A DNA stretch of 21,577 nt from Xanthobacteraceae bacterium (GCA_030040825.1 JASHSY010000164.1:1-21577), one strand, 5' to 3'. Counted from the stretch's first letter, positions 7,619 through 15,706 are shown. A program made the numbers and translations. Notes: a model not told the origin generated them from the letters alone.

Positions 7619-7681
7619 CCCGGACATTCCGGGTTAATGCGTTCGATAGCCGAACGCCAGTGTGGCACGAATCTAGTGCCA
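7619..7681 (-). promoter_or_regulatory. Cluster of three short inverted repeats upstream of the BI-1 gene
   Basis: Three separate inverted repeats lie 20-85 bases before the BI-1 start: CCCGG-ACATT-CCGGG (7619-7633), GTTCG-ATAGC-CGAAC (7641-7655) and TGGCAC-GAATCTA-GTGCCA (7663-7681). The longest has 6-bp arms and a 7-base centre, typical of a dimeric regulator's site. I could not place a clear -35/-10 pair. Function is inferred from position only. Confidence 0.35.
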
Positions 7682-7754
7682 AAGGTCGCGCTACGCCAGA
7701 TGCCCAGGTTGCGATATTTGCGACAGGTTACCGAAGTTTCATAATCCGAGCCGT

Positions 7755-10289
7755 TCACAAATTCCTCAGCACCTGCGCGGGTTTGTGGCCGAGCGCCGCG
7801 AATGTGCCGAGCAGGCCCAGCGCGACGGTGACGAGCAGCGCCGCAAGTGCAGCGCCGACGGCCTGCGGCGCTACCCAAACGAACGAAAATTCCATGATTC
7901 GGGTCACCACGAGATCGGCGGCAATAGAGCCCGCGACCACACCGAACACAACGGCCGCCAGACCGATCAGCGAATATTCGAGAGCATAGGCGGCCATCAG
8001 GCGGCTGCGCGTTGCACCGAGCGTTCGTAAAACGACCGCGTCGTAAATGCGGAAACGCTGGCCTGCGGCAAGCGCACCGCCGAGCACCAACGCCGCTGCA
8101 ATCAGGGTGATTGCGCTTGCCCCCCGTAGCGCCAAAACCAGGTTGCCGACGATCTGGTCGACCGCGTTCAGCGTGTCCTTGACGCGTAGGGCGGAGACGG
8201 CGGGAAACGCATCTGCCAGCGTTTTGAGCAGCGCGGTTTCCTCACCAGCCGAGCCGCCGTCGTCAAAGGTTAGCGTCGCAATATCTGTGTGTGGCGCACC
8301 GGCGAAAGTGCCCGGCGAAAACACCATGACGAAGTTGATGCCGAGGCTTTGCCACTCGACGGCGCGAAGATTGACGATGCGGGCGGTGATGTTACGGCCC
8401 AGCACGTTGACGGCGAGGGTATCGCCAAGCTTGAGTTTTAGGTCTGCCGCGGTCTTTGCTTCGAGCGAGACGAGCGGCGGGCCGGAATAATCGGCCGGCC
8501 ACCATTCTCCCGCGGTTAGATGTGAGCCGGGGGGTGGCGCGGCCGCGTAAGTGATGCCGCGGTCGCCGCGCAGCACCCAGGCGGAGCGTTCTGCCGGCTT
8601 AAGGTCTTCGGCCTTGATGCCAGCGGCAGCGACGATGCGGCCGCGCAGCATCGGTACACGTTCGAGAGAAGAGTGCGGTGCCTGCTCGCGGACGAAGGCG
8701 TCGAAGCGCGTGGCGTCGGCGGAAGGAATATCGATGAAGAAGAATGACGGCGCTTTCTCCGGCAACGCCGCTTCGAACTGGCGGTGCAGGTTGCCGTCGA
8801 TCTCGATCACGGTCACCAGCAGCGACAGCCCAAGCCCAAGCGACAGCACCACGCTCGGCGTCAACGCGCTCGGCCGGTGGATGTTGGCGAGCGCCAAACG
8901 AACAAGCGCGCTGTGCGGGCGTGGCAGGCGCCGCGTTACCGCCATGGTCAGCATCGCGACCAGCTGAAGCGCGAGGAAAATAATCGCGGCCGCCCCGACG
9001 AAAATGGCCGCCAGGCGACGGTCGTAGGCAAGCAGGATCGCCGCCGCGGCGAGCAGAGTAACGATCAATGCCGTCATGATCGCGTAGCGGCGGCGCGGCC
9101 AGCCGCGTTCGCCGGCGACCTGGTCGCGGAACAACATGGACACCGAAATGTCGCCGGCGCGGCCGAGCGGCCACAAGGCAAAAGCGAGCGCGGTAAGCAA
9201 TCCGTATATGATTGACGTCGAGAGTGCGTCTAAATGCACCGATGGAATAATCGGCAACGGGATGAGCGGCCCGAACGCCCAGACAACGACGAATGGAAAC
9301 GCCGCGCCGAGAGCCGCGCCGATCAGCGTCGCGAGCATCGCGACCAGCATGATCTGCGTGCAATAGATGGCGAAAACAACACTGCTTGTCGCGCCAAGCG
9401 CCTTGAAGGTCGCGATGGCGTCACGCCGCCCGGCAAGATGATTGGCGACCGCGTTGGCCACGCCCACTCCGCCGACCAGCAACGCCGTCAGTGCGACCAG
9501 CGTCAGGAATTGGCTGAAACGTTGCACGTTGCGTTCGAGCTGCGGCGACGCCTTGGTGCGGGTGCGGATGTCCCAGCCCGAGCTCGGGAAATCGCTCCGC
9601 GCCTGCTGCTCCACCGCCAAGACTGCCGCATCGCTTGCGTTCGCCGGCAGGCGCACGCGGTATTTCCAGCGCACCAGACTGCCGGGTTGCAAAAGGCTCG
9701 TTGCACGTAAGGCGGCTTCGCTGATCAGCACGCGCGGCCCCAAACCGATGCCGCCCGCGAGCCGATCCGGCTCGCCGGTCAATTTGGCGCGCAATTCAAT
9801 CACGGCGTTGCCGATGCTGACGCGGTCGCCGAGCTTGAGGTCAAGCCGCGCCAACAGGTCTGGCGCAACGGCGGCGCCATAGGCATCGCCGCGACGCGCC
9901 AATGCAGCCGCAAACGGCATGGCCGGGTCCGTCGTGACCGTTCCGAGCAAGGGATAGGCCTGGTCGACCGCCTTGAGTTCAACCAGTGCCGAGCGATGCT
10001 CGGCGGCGCGGACCATGGTGGGCAGCGTGGCAATGGCCGAAACGGCGCCGTGCGCGCTGAAGAACGCGCGTTCGTTGTCGGTGGCCTCGCGCTGCACCAG
10101 CGCGAACGTCAGATCGCCGCCGAGAATGATGCTGCCCTCGCGCGCAAGCCCATCCGCCAGGCTTTGCGCGACCGAACCCACCCCGGCAATCGCCATCACT
10201 CCGAGCGCGATGCAAGCGATGAAGATGCCAAAGCCACGCAATCCGCCACGCAGCTCGCGGCAAGCAAAGCGAAGCGCAAGCGGCGTCAC
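7755..10289 (-). CDS. ABC transporter permease, FtsX-like (YbbP type)
   Basis: The 844-residue inner-membrane permease of a YbbA/YbbP-type ABC system (COG3127-like), probably moving hydrophobic or envelope substrates; the true substrate is not known. Hydrophobic segments lie at about 19-41, 258-281, 303-340 (likely two), 355-376, 403-422, 426-450, 479-497, 716-742, 768-795 and 806-833. A large hydrophilic periplasmic-type domain lies at about 42-257, and a second at about 498-715. This is the two-copy FtsX layout. Each half carries the coupling segment that meets the ATPase: RRDAIATFKALGATSS (288-303) and RIYDAVVLRTLGATRSRL (747-764). The start is GTG at 10289, inside the stop of the ATPase gene (GTGA, four-base overlap), which points to coupled translation. 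Confidence 0.93.
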   Translation of the reverse strand: MTPLALRFACRELRGGLRGFGIFIACIALGVMAIAGVGSVAQSLADGLAREGSIILGGDLTFALVQREATDNERAFFSAHGAVSAIATLPTMVRAAEHRSALVELKAVDQAYPLLGTVTTDPAMPFAAALARRGDAYGAAVAPDLLARLDLKLGDRVSIGNAVIELRAKLTGEPDRLAGGIGLGPRVLISEAALRATSLLQPGSLVRWKYRVRLPANASDAAVLAVEQQARSDFPSSGWDIRTRTKASPQLERNVQRFSQFLTLVALTALLVGGVGVANAVANHLAGRRDAIATFKALGATSSVVFAIYCTQIMLVAMLATLIGAALGAAFPFVVVWAFGPLIPLPIIPSVHLDALSTSIIYGLLTALAFALWPLGRAGDISVSMLFRDQVAGERGWPRRRYAIMTALIVTLLAAAAILLAYDRRLAAIFVGAAAIIFLALQLVAMLTMAVTRRLPRPHSALVRLALANIHRPSALTPSVVLSLGLGLSLLVTVIEIDGNLHRQFEAALPEKAPSFFFIDIPSADATRFDAFVREQAPHSSLERVPMLRGRIVAAAGIKAEDLKPAERSAWVLRGDRGITYAAAPPPGSHLTAGEWWPADYSGPPLVSLEAKTAADLKLKLGDTLAVNVLGRNITARIVNLRAVEWQSLGINFVMVFSPGTFAGAPHTDIATLTFDDGGSAGEETALLKTLADAFPAVSALRVKDTLNAVDQIVGNLVLALRGASAITLIAAALVLGGALAAGQRFRIYDAVVLRTLGATRSRLMAAYALEYSLIGLAAVVFGVVAGSIAADLVVTRIMEFSFVWVAPQAVGAALAALLVTVALGLLGTFAALGHKPAQVLRNL

Positions 10290-11008
10290 GTCCCGTGCTC
10301 CGTCTGCGGCAGGGATTGTTCGATGCGCCCCGAATGCATGCGCACCACCCGGTCACAGCGTGCTGCCAGCGCGGTGTCGTGGGTCACCAGCACCAAGGTG
10401 GTGCCATGCTCGCGGTGGCCGCGGAATAACAGCTCGATAATTTCGCTGCCGGTCGCCTCATCGAGGTTGCCGGTCGGCTCGTCGGCGACCACGATCGCCG
10501 GATCGGGCGCCAGCGCGCGCGCGAGCGCAACGCGCTGCTGCTCGCCGCCCGACATTTCGGCGGGATAATGGTTGAGTCTGCCGCCAAGCCCGGCGGCAAC
10601 CAGTTCGCGTTTAGCGCGCGCAAAAGGGTCGGATGCGCCGGCCAGTTCGAGGGGGACGGCGACATTTTCCAAAGCGGTCATGGTCGGGATCAGATGAAAG
10701 GCCTGAAAAACGATACCGATCATTTTGCCGCGAAGGCGTGCCGATTCGTCTTCATTGAGCGAAGTGAAGTCTTTGCCGCCGACGATGACCGAGCCGGTAT
10801 CGGGGCGCTCGAGCCCCGTCATCACCATGAGTAACGTCGATTTGCCGGAGCCCGACGGTCCAAGCAAGCCGACAGCCTCGCCGCGTCCTATATTGAGGCT
10901 GATATCTCGGAGGATATGAACGCGGGCGGCGCCACCGCCGAGCGATAAATTGACCCGGTCCAGCGCAATCACGCTTTCCACGAAAGGACGCGAAGACGTG
11001 TCGTTCAT
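10286..11008 (-). CDS. ABC transporter ATP-binding protein (YbbA/LolD type)
   Basis: The cytoplasmic ATPase partner of the FtsX-like permease encoded just downstream. All motifs are intact in 240 residues: Walker A GPSGSGKST at 50-58, Q-loop Gln102 in IGIVFQAFHLIPTMTALENV, signature SGGEQQRVALARAL from 153, Walker B IVVADEPTGNLD from 172, and switch His210 in LVTHDTALA. FQAFHLIPTMTALENV and ADEPTGNLD are typical of the MacB/LolD/YbbA group, which works with FtsX-fold permeases by mechanotransmission rather than as a classical importer. The pairing with a permease and the divergent TesA-like gene matches the ybbA-ybbP/tesA locus of E. coli, which favours YbbA over LolD. The ATG at 11006-11008 has only weak ribosome-site sequence before it; about 12 extra residues precede the family core. 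Confidence 0.94.
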   Translation of the reverse strand: MNDTSSRPFVESVIALDRVNLSLGGGAARVHILRDISLNIGRGEAVGLLGPSGSGKSTLLMVMTGLERPDTGSVIVGGKDFTSLNEDESARLRGKMIGIVFQAFHLIPTMTALENVAVPLELAGASDPFARAKRELVAAGLGGRLNHYPAEMSGGEQQRVALARALAPDPAIVVADEPTGNLDEATGSEIIELLFRGHREHGTTLVLVTHDTALAARCDRVVRMHSGRIEQSLPQTEHGT

Positions 11009-11072
11009 CTTTGCCGCCGTCCGGCGCTCCCTATCGTCGATTCGTGCGGCATCATATGGGGGCGCGCGAAGG

Positions 11073-11723
11073 TTGCGCCAAATCGCCTATGCGGCGATTT
11101 GCGCGGCATTGCTCGGCCTCGCCGGCGTGTCTTCGGCACAGGCGCAGACGAAGCCGGTCAGGATCGTCGCGCTTGGCGATTCGCTTACAGCGGGCCTCGG
11201 ACTGCCTGCCAATGACGGTTTCGTGCCGCGGCTGCAAGCCGCGCTGGCCGACAAAGGGATCGCGACCGACATTACCAATGCCGGCGTCTCCGGCGATACC
11301 GCTTCTGGCGGTTTGGCGCGGCTCGATTGGTCGGTGCCGGCTGGAACCGATGCTGTCATTGTCGAACTTGGCGCCAACGACATGTTGCGTGGGATGCGGC
11401 CGCAGGTCACGCGCGAAGCGCTCGACGCGCTGTTGCGCGGCCTGAGCGGGCGGCGGATCGCCATTCTCCTCTGCGGCATGCGCGCGGCGCCTAATCTCGG
11501 CGCCGACTATAGTAAGAGCTTCGAGGCGATTTATCCGGAACTTGCGGTCAAATATGACGCGCTGCTCTATCCGTTCTTTCTCGACGGGGTAGCCACGAAA
11601 CTCGACCTGTTGCAGTCCGATGGTTTGCATCCCAACGCAATCGGCGTAGAGATGATCGTCGCGCGGATTCTGCCAAAAGTGGAGCAGTTGATCGCGCGCG
11701 TGCGCGCCCGTCCTCCGCAATAA
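11073..11723 (+). CDS. tesA: Exported SGNH/GDSL hydrolase, TesA-like arylesterase/lysophospholipase
   Basis: A periplasmic esterase of the TesA group (thioesterase I/lysophospholipase L1/arylesterase). From TTG 11073 the protein has 216 residues. Residues 1-24 (MRQIAYAAICAALLGLAG, then VSSAQA) are a clean Sec signal peptide with an A-x-A cleavage site. SGNH blocks: IVALGDSLTAG (nucleophile Ser37), NAGVSGDTASGG (Gly74), VELGANDMLRG (Asn102) and SDGLHPNAIG (Asp183 and His186). The start is a choice: GTG at 10998 is also in frame, but it would overlap the divergent ATPase gene and bury the signal peptide behind a 25-residue tail. The TTG leaves 64 bases between the divergent genes; GGGGG about ten bases upstream may serve as ribosome site. 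The divergent ybbAP-type genes repeat the E. coli arrangement. Confidence 0.92.
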   Translation: MRQIAYAAICAALLGLAGVSSAQAQTKPVRIVALGDSLTAGLGLPANDGFVPRLQAALADKGIATDITNAGVSGDTASGGLARLDWSVPAGTDAVIVELGANDMLRGMRPQVTREALDALLRGLSGRRIAILLCGMRAAPNLGADYSKSFEAIYPELAVKYDALLYPFFLDGVATKLDLLQSDGLHPNAIGVEMIVARILPKVEQLIARVRARPPQ

Positions 11724-11798
11724 ACTCGGCAAGGGTTGCGCGCCGGACCCGATCCCCGCATGCTGGGATGCGATTCGCCGCTGTGAGCCGTAGGTGTC

Positions 11799-12362
11799 AT
11801 GCCTCGTTTATTCACCGCTCTTGAAATACCGCGGCATGTCGGAGCGTCTCTCGCCATGATGCGCGGCGGTTTGCCTGGCGCGCGCTGGATCGATCCGGAA
11901 AACTATCACCTCACGTTGCGCTTCATCGGCGATATCGACGATGCGCTTGCCCGCGACATCGCCGGCTTGCTCGGACGGGTGCAGCGGCGGCCGTTCGAGT
12001 TGCGCCTCGACGGGCTGGCGTCGTTCGGCGGACGCAAGCCACGTGCACTGGTGGCTCCGGCGAATCCGGTGGCGCCGCTGATGGAACTGCAGGCGGAACA
12101 TGAGCGGCTCCTGCAACGGCTGGGGCTTGAGCCCGAAGGGCGCAAATATACGCCGCATGTCACGTTGGCGCGGTTGCGCGAATCGTCGAGCCGCCAGGTC
12201 GCCGATTATCTCAGCGCGCGTGCGCACTATCGCTCCTCGCCATTCGAGGTTTCGCGGTTCGTCTTGTTCTCATCCCGCGCCTCGGTAGGAGGCGGGCCGT
12301 ATGTGGTCGAAGCGGACTATCCACTGGCCGCGCCGGAATTGCGGATGGCGCAAAGCACCTGA
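11799..12362 (+). CDS. thpR: RNA 2',3'-cyclic phosphodiesterase (ThpR, 2H family)
   Basis: A member of the 2H phosphoesterase superfamily (ThpR, formerly annotated 2'-5' RNA ligase LigT), which opens 2',3'-cyclic phosphate ends of RNA. In 187 residues, the usual length, it carries the two catalytic HxTx motifs: His37 in NYHLTLRFIG and His120 in YTPHVTLARL. The N-terminus MPRLFTALEIPRHVGASLA is typical (RxFxAL.IP). The ATG at 11799 is the only sensible start. It lies 75 bases after the tesA-like gene on the same strand and may share its transcript. Its stop (12360-12362) is three bases from the stop of the convergent acetyltransferase gene, and no terminator hairpin lies between them. Confidence 0.94.
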   Translation: MPRLFTALEIPRHVGASLAMMRGGLPGARWIDPENYHLTLRFIGDIDDALARDIAGLLGRVQRRPFELRLDGLASFGGRKPRALVAPANPVAPLMELQAEHERLLQRLGLEPEGRKYTPHVTLARLRESSSRQVADYLSARAHYRSSPFEVSRFVLFSSRASVGGGPYVVEADYPLAAPELRMAQST

Positions 12363-12365
12363 CGT

Positions 12366-12938
12366 CTATGTCCGCAGTAGACGCGATTGCAGGTCGAGCA
12401 TCGCGGTCGCGAACCCGTGGCTGTCCGCCATCATCTCCTGCATCACCGACAACGGATTGGCGTGTGAGGCTTCGACCTCGCCAACCACACTGCCGAAGTC
12501 GAAGGAAAGTTCAGCGTCGAATTTGCGCGCGAGTTGCTGCATGCGCCGGTTGTCGGCCAGGCAAGCCATATGCAAGAGCCGGTAACCGCGGTTGCGCGCG
12601 GCAAGCAATGTCCTGCGCAGCAGCGCGGAGCCGACGCCGTGGCTTTGCCAGGGCCTTTCCACGCTGATTGCTGCCTCGGCCTGACGGGGAATCCGCACGT
12701 CGAGGTGTCGCAACTCCGCTGCGCCGCGCATTTGTCCGTCGATGAAGAAGCCGTGCACGATGGATTCAAGTGAATTCGTCAGGTCGATGTAGCTGCGGAT
12801 GAAATCGTCGGACACGCCGCCACCAAACCGATTGCGCCGGCTCGTGGGATCGAGCCGCAGCAAATGGTCGCGGTATCTGTCAGCCTCACCGATCCACAAT
12901 TTACGGACTACGCCGCCGTCGGGAAGAAAGTCCTGCAT
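12366..12938 (-). CDS. GNAT family N-acetyltransferase
   Basis: An acetyl-CoA-dependent acetyltransferase of 190 residues with unknown substrate. The N-terminal part, with LRLDPTSRRNRFGGGVSDDF and then IRSYIDL, resembles a group of proteobacterial GNATs that I recall only as uncharacterised. The beta4/alpha3 pyrophosphate loop (motif A) is ISVERPWQSHGVGSALLRRT, with Gln98-x-x-Gly101-x-Gly103, followed by the usual LLAARNRGYRLLHMACLADN and MQQLARKFDAELSFD. The start is ATG 12938 because AGGAGAA lies seven bases upstream (12946-12952 on the plus strand), the second-clearest ribosome site in the window. A 5-bp inverted repeat, TGACA-TTGC-TGTCA (12952-12965), overlaps that site. The gene is convergent with thpR and divergent from zapE. 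Confidence 0.9.
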   Translation of the reverse strand: MQDFLPDGGVVRKLWIGEADRYRDHLLRLDPTSRRNRFGGGVSDDFIRSYIDLTNSLESIVHGFFIDGQMRGAAELRHLDVRIPRQAEAAISVERPWQSHGVGSALLRRTLLAARNRGYRLLHMACLADNRRMQQLARKFDAELSFDFGSVVGEVEASHANPLSVMQEMMADSHGFATAMLDLQSRLLRT

Positions 12939-13235
12939 TGCAAAGTTCTCCTGACATTGCTGTCAACTGGATCCTCCCGACCGCGTCCTCCGCCTTAAGA
13001 CCAATAGCGAGACGAACGTCTTTTGTGCGGGCGTCTCGAATCACCGCATGATGTTGTGTATCGCGCTTTGTTTGGCAAGCCGAAGCATTGAGCAACATGC
13101 TCTCATTCCGTATACGCATGTCTTAATAAATGGGTTTGTGACTACACCGCGACGCGCGTGTGGCAGACAAAGTGCGATACGTCTTGATCATTCGTCGTTC
13201 CGTCACGTTTTGCCCGCATCGGTTAACTTTTAGTC
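12939..13235. other. Divergent intergenic region between the GNAT gene and zapE
   Basis: About 300 bases, visibly more AT-rich than the flanking genes, especially 13040-13140 and the last 20 bases before zapE. It must hold the promoters of both divergent genes. Visible structure: TGACA-TTGC-TGTCA (12952-12965) at the GNAT ribosome site, and GAGCA-ACA-TGCTC (13089-13101), a perfect 5-bp inverted repeat. A 61-codon frame at 13048-13233 has no ribosome site and no recognisable features. I could not place a convincing -35/-10 pair. Confidence 0.45.
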
Positions 13236-14408
13236 ATGGCGAGCTCCATCACAGCGCAATACGCCGCAGGCGTTGGCGCCGACAGAATTGAAGAAGACGC
13301 TGCGCAGTTCGCCGTAGTGCAAAGACTGGCCCGGTTGGAAGCCGAGATTCTTGAATATCGGCTGGCGCACAAATCATCCTCGCTTGGCTGGATGTTTGGC
13401 AACCGTGCGAGGCGGGAGCGTGTCAAAGGCCTTTATATCTACGGCGATGTCGGTCGCGGCAAGACGATGTTGATGGATTTGTTCTTTGAGGCAAGTCCAG
13501 TGCAACGTAAGCGTCGCGCCCATTTCCACGAATTCATGCTCGATGTGCACGAGCGCGTTCACGCGATCCGGCAAAAAATGAAGTTCGGCGAGTACGGCGG
13601 CGAAGATCCGATCGTGCTTGCGGCGAGCGAACTGGCGAGGGAGGCTTGGGTCCTCTGCTTCGACGAATTTCATGTCACCGACATCGCTGACGCCATGATT
13701 CTTGGCCGGTTGTTTTCGCAGCTGTTCGATCGCGGCGTCGTGGTAGTTGCCACCTCCAATGTCGAGCCGGAGAATTTATACAAGGACGGATTGAATCGCG
13801 CTTTGTTTGTGCCGTTTATTCACATGCTCCAGCAGAATATGGACGTTATGCGGTTATCGGCGCGCACCGATTTTCGGCTGGAAAAGCTCGCCGGCATGCC
13901 GGTCTGGTATGTGCCCGCCGCGGCTGCGGACGCGGCGCTCGACGCAGCTTGGCGGCGCCTTGCGTCGGGACAGGCGGGCGAGCAACAAGAGCTGTCGCTC
14001 AAGGGGCGCACGGTGCATGTCCCGCGGGCCGCCATGGGAGTGGCGCGCTTTTCCTTCCACGATTTGTGCGAGCAGCCGCTTGCTGCGGCGGATTATCTAC
14101 GCATCGCGCGAGAATATCATTCTCTCATCATCGACCGCATTCCGGTGCTGACCTTCGAGACACGAAATGCCGCCAAGCGGTTCATTATCCTGATCGACAC
14201 GCTCTATGACATGAACGTGAAGCTGATCGCGTCGGCCGATGCCGGGCCGGACGCGATTTATCGCGGCGAAGAAGGCTTCGAGGCGCAAGAATTCAAGCGC
14301 ACCGCGTCACGCCTGATCGAGATGGGTTCGCAAGTCTATCTGGCGCGGCCGCACGGTGCCGCCCATTCGCAATGGTCCGGCTCCGCCACCGGGATTGTCG
14401 AAACCTGA
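13236..14408 (+). CDS. zapE: Cell division protein ZapE (AFG1/LACE1 family ATPase)
   Basis: A P-loop ATPase of the AFG1 family; in E. coli ZapE associates with the Z ring, and mitochondrial homologues act in protein quality control. The 390-residue length is normal for alphaproteobacteria. Walker A is GDVGRGKTMLMDLFF (70-84), preceded by GLYIYG. The family block AHFHEFMLDVHERVHAIRQ follows at 95-113. Walker B is VLCFDEFHVTDIADAMILGR (139-158), with Asp143 and Glu144, and sensor-1-like VATSNVEPENLYKDGLNR at 171-188. The C-terminal part RFSFHDLCEQPLAAADYL and IIDRIPVLTFETRNAAKRFI is equally typical. The start MASSITAQYAAGV fits the family although no Shine-Dalgarno sequence precedes the ATG. 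It usually sits directly upstream of mdh in Rhizobiales; here an Nramp-like gene on the other strand separates the two. Confidence 0.95.
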   Translation: MASSITAQYAAGVGADRIEEDAAQFAVVQRLARLEAEILEYRLAHKSSSLGWMFGNRARRERVKGLYIYGDVGRGKTMLMDLFFEASPVQRKRRAHFHEFMLDVHERVHAIRQKMKFGEYGGEDPIVLAASELAREAWVLCFDEFHVTDIADAMILGRLFSQLFDRGVVVVATSNVEPENLYKDGLNRALFVPFIHMLQQNMDVMRLSARTDFRLEKLAGMPVWYVPAAAADAALDAAWRRLASGQAGEQQELSLKGRTVHVPRAAMGVARFSFHDLCEQPLAAADYLRIAREYHSLIIDRIPVLTFETRNAAKRFIILIDTLYDMNVKLIASADAGPDAIYRGEEGFEAQEFKRTASRLIEMGSQVYLARPHGAAHSQWSGSATGIVET

Positions 14409-14425
14409 GATATTTGGGACAGCAT

Positions 14426-15706
14426 CTAACCGGTGATGCTGCTCAGGAAAAACACGGCGATGACGACGCTCATCAGCAGCGTTGCCAGCCAGCCAAAAAT
14501 CGCCAGCTTCCGCGAAGCCGCGAATTTTCCCATGATGCGATGGTTGGTAATCAACACCATCATCATTGCCATCAGTGGGACGGCGACGATGCCGTTGAGC
14601 ACCGCGCTCCACACCAGCATCCGGATTGGATCAAGCTTGGTCATCGCGCCGATGGCGCCGAGCAGCGTTGCTCCGCCAATGATGAGATAAAATCCTCGGG
14701 CGCGGCTCGGCTGCATGCCGAGGCTATTTTTCCAGCCGAACGTCTCGGCGACCGCGTAAGCCGCGGAGCCGGCCAGCGCCGGAATGGCCAACAATCCAGT
14801 ACCGATGATTCCGAGCGAAAACAGCACGAACGCAAGTGGCCCGGCCAGCGGCCGCAATGCCTCCGCGGCGTCGGCGGCAGTGGCGATGTTGACGGTACCG
14901 TGCGCGTGCAGCGTGGCCGCCGTCGAGACGATGATGAAAAAACCGATCACATTTGAAAAGGCCATGCCAATCCAGGTGTCAACAACGATCGGCCGGAAAC
15001 GCTGCTGCGCGGCCTGTTCGCCGTCACGCAGCGGCGCCTCTTTCCTTCGCTCCTTGACGCGCCTTTCCTCGACTTCCAGCGAGGCCTGCCAGAAAAACAG
15101 GTAAGGACTGATCGTCGTCCCCAGCACTGCCACCAGCATCACAATGAGGTTGCGATCCCACGAAAAGTGGGGAAGCACGGTGGCGCCCAGTACCTTGCCC
15201 CACGGGACGTGAATGCTGAAAGCCGCCGCCACGTAGGCAAACAGCACGAGCGTCAGAAATTTCATGAAACGGGCATAGGAGCGGTAGGGAATGAGAACCT
15301 GCGCCGCGACACAGAGGATACCGAAGCAAAGCGCGTAAGCCGGCGCAGGGCCGCCGACCAAAAGCCGCATCGCCGCGGCCATCGCCGCGATGTCGGCAAC
15401 GATATTGAAAATGTTGGCGCCAACGACCAGCGTAATCGCCCCGTAAAGTGTGGCCGGCGGGAGCGCTTGCCTCAAGTTGGCGGCAAGACCGCGCCCGGTG
15501 ACCACGCCAATGCGCGCACTGACGATCTGGATTGCGACCATGAGCGGCATGGTGAGAAACATGGTCCAGCACAGCGCGTAGCCGAGCTGGGCGCCGCTTT
15601 GCGAATAGGTGGCGATGCCGCTTGGATCGTCGTCCGCCGCGCCGGTGAGCAGGCCGGGGCCGAGGGTGCGGACCAGCTTCGATATCGACCAGCGCTCGCT
15701 CGCCAA
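14426..15706 (-). CDS. Nramp-related divalent metal transporter with altered metal-site motifs
   Basis: An inner-membrane transporter of 426 residues with about 11 hydrophobic segments and the Nramp (SLC11) architecture, starting KLVRTLGPGLLTGAADDDPS. In well-studied Nramp proteins helix 1 carries DPGN and helix 6 carries A-x-x-M-P-H. Here the matching positions read DPSG (Asp27, Gly30) and TTISPY (Ser200, Tyr202), so Asp is kept, while the metal-binding Asn and Met and the nearby His are replaced. I recall such DDDPSGI...TISPYLFFWQ proteins as a widespread divergent group annotated simply as divalent metal transporters, so the ion carried is open (Mn, Fe, Mg or other). A charged loop, EVEERRVKERRKEAPLRDGE (211-230), follows helix 6. 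The start is TTG 15706, since an in-frame stop lies three codons upstream and no ATG is available. Its stop is 17 bases from that of zapE. Confidence 0.88.
   Translation of the reverse strand: MASERWSISKLVRTLGPGLLTGAADDDPSGIATYSQSGAQLGYALCWTMFLTMPLMVAIQIVSARIGVVTGRGLAANLRQALPPATLYGAITLVVGANIFNIVADIAAMAAAMRLLVGGPAPAYALCFGILCVAAQVLIPYRSYARFMKFLTLVLFAYVAAAFSIHVPWGKVLGATVLPHFSWDRNLIVMLVAVLGTTISPYLFFWQASLEVEERRVKERRKEAPLRDGEQAAQQRFRPIVVDTWIGMAFSNVIGFFIIVSTAATLHAHGTVNIATAADAAEALRPLAGPLAFVLFSLGIIGTGLLAIPALAGSAAYAVAETFGWKNSLGMQPSRARGFYLIIGGATLLGAIGAMTKLDPIRMLVWSAVLNGIVAVPLMAMMMVLITNHRIMGKFAASRKLAIFGWLATLLMSVVIAVFFLSSITG

Noticed and set aside
8599..9363. 254-codon minus-strand frame inside the FtsX-like permease
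   Set aside because: Out-of-frame reading of the permease; it is Arg-rich and lacks motifs, while the permease frame is complete.
13048..13233. 61-codon plus-strand frame in the GNAT-zapE spacer
   Set aside because: No ribosome site and no hydrophobic or domain signal strong enough to call a protein.
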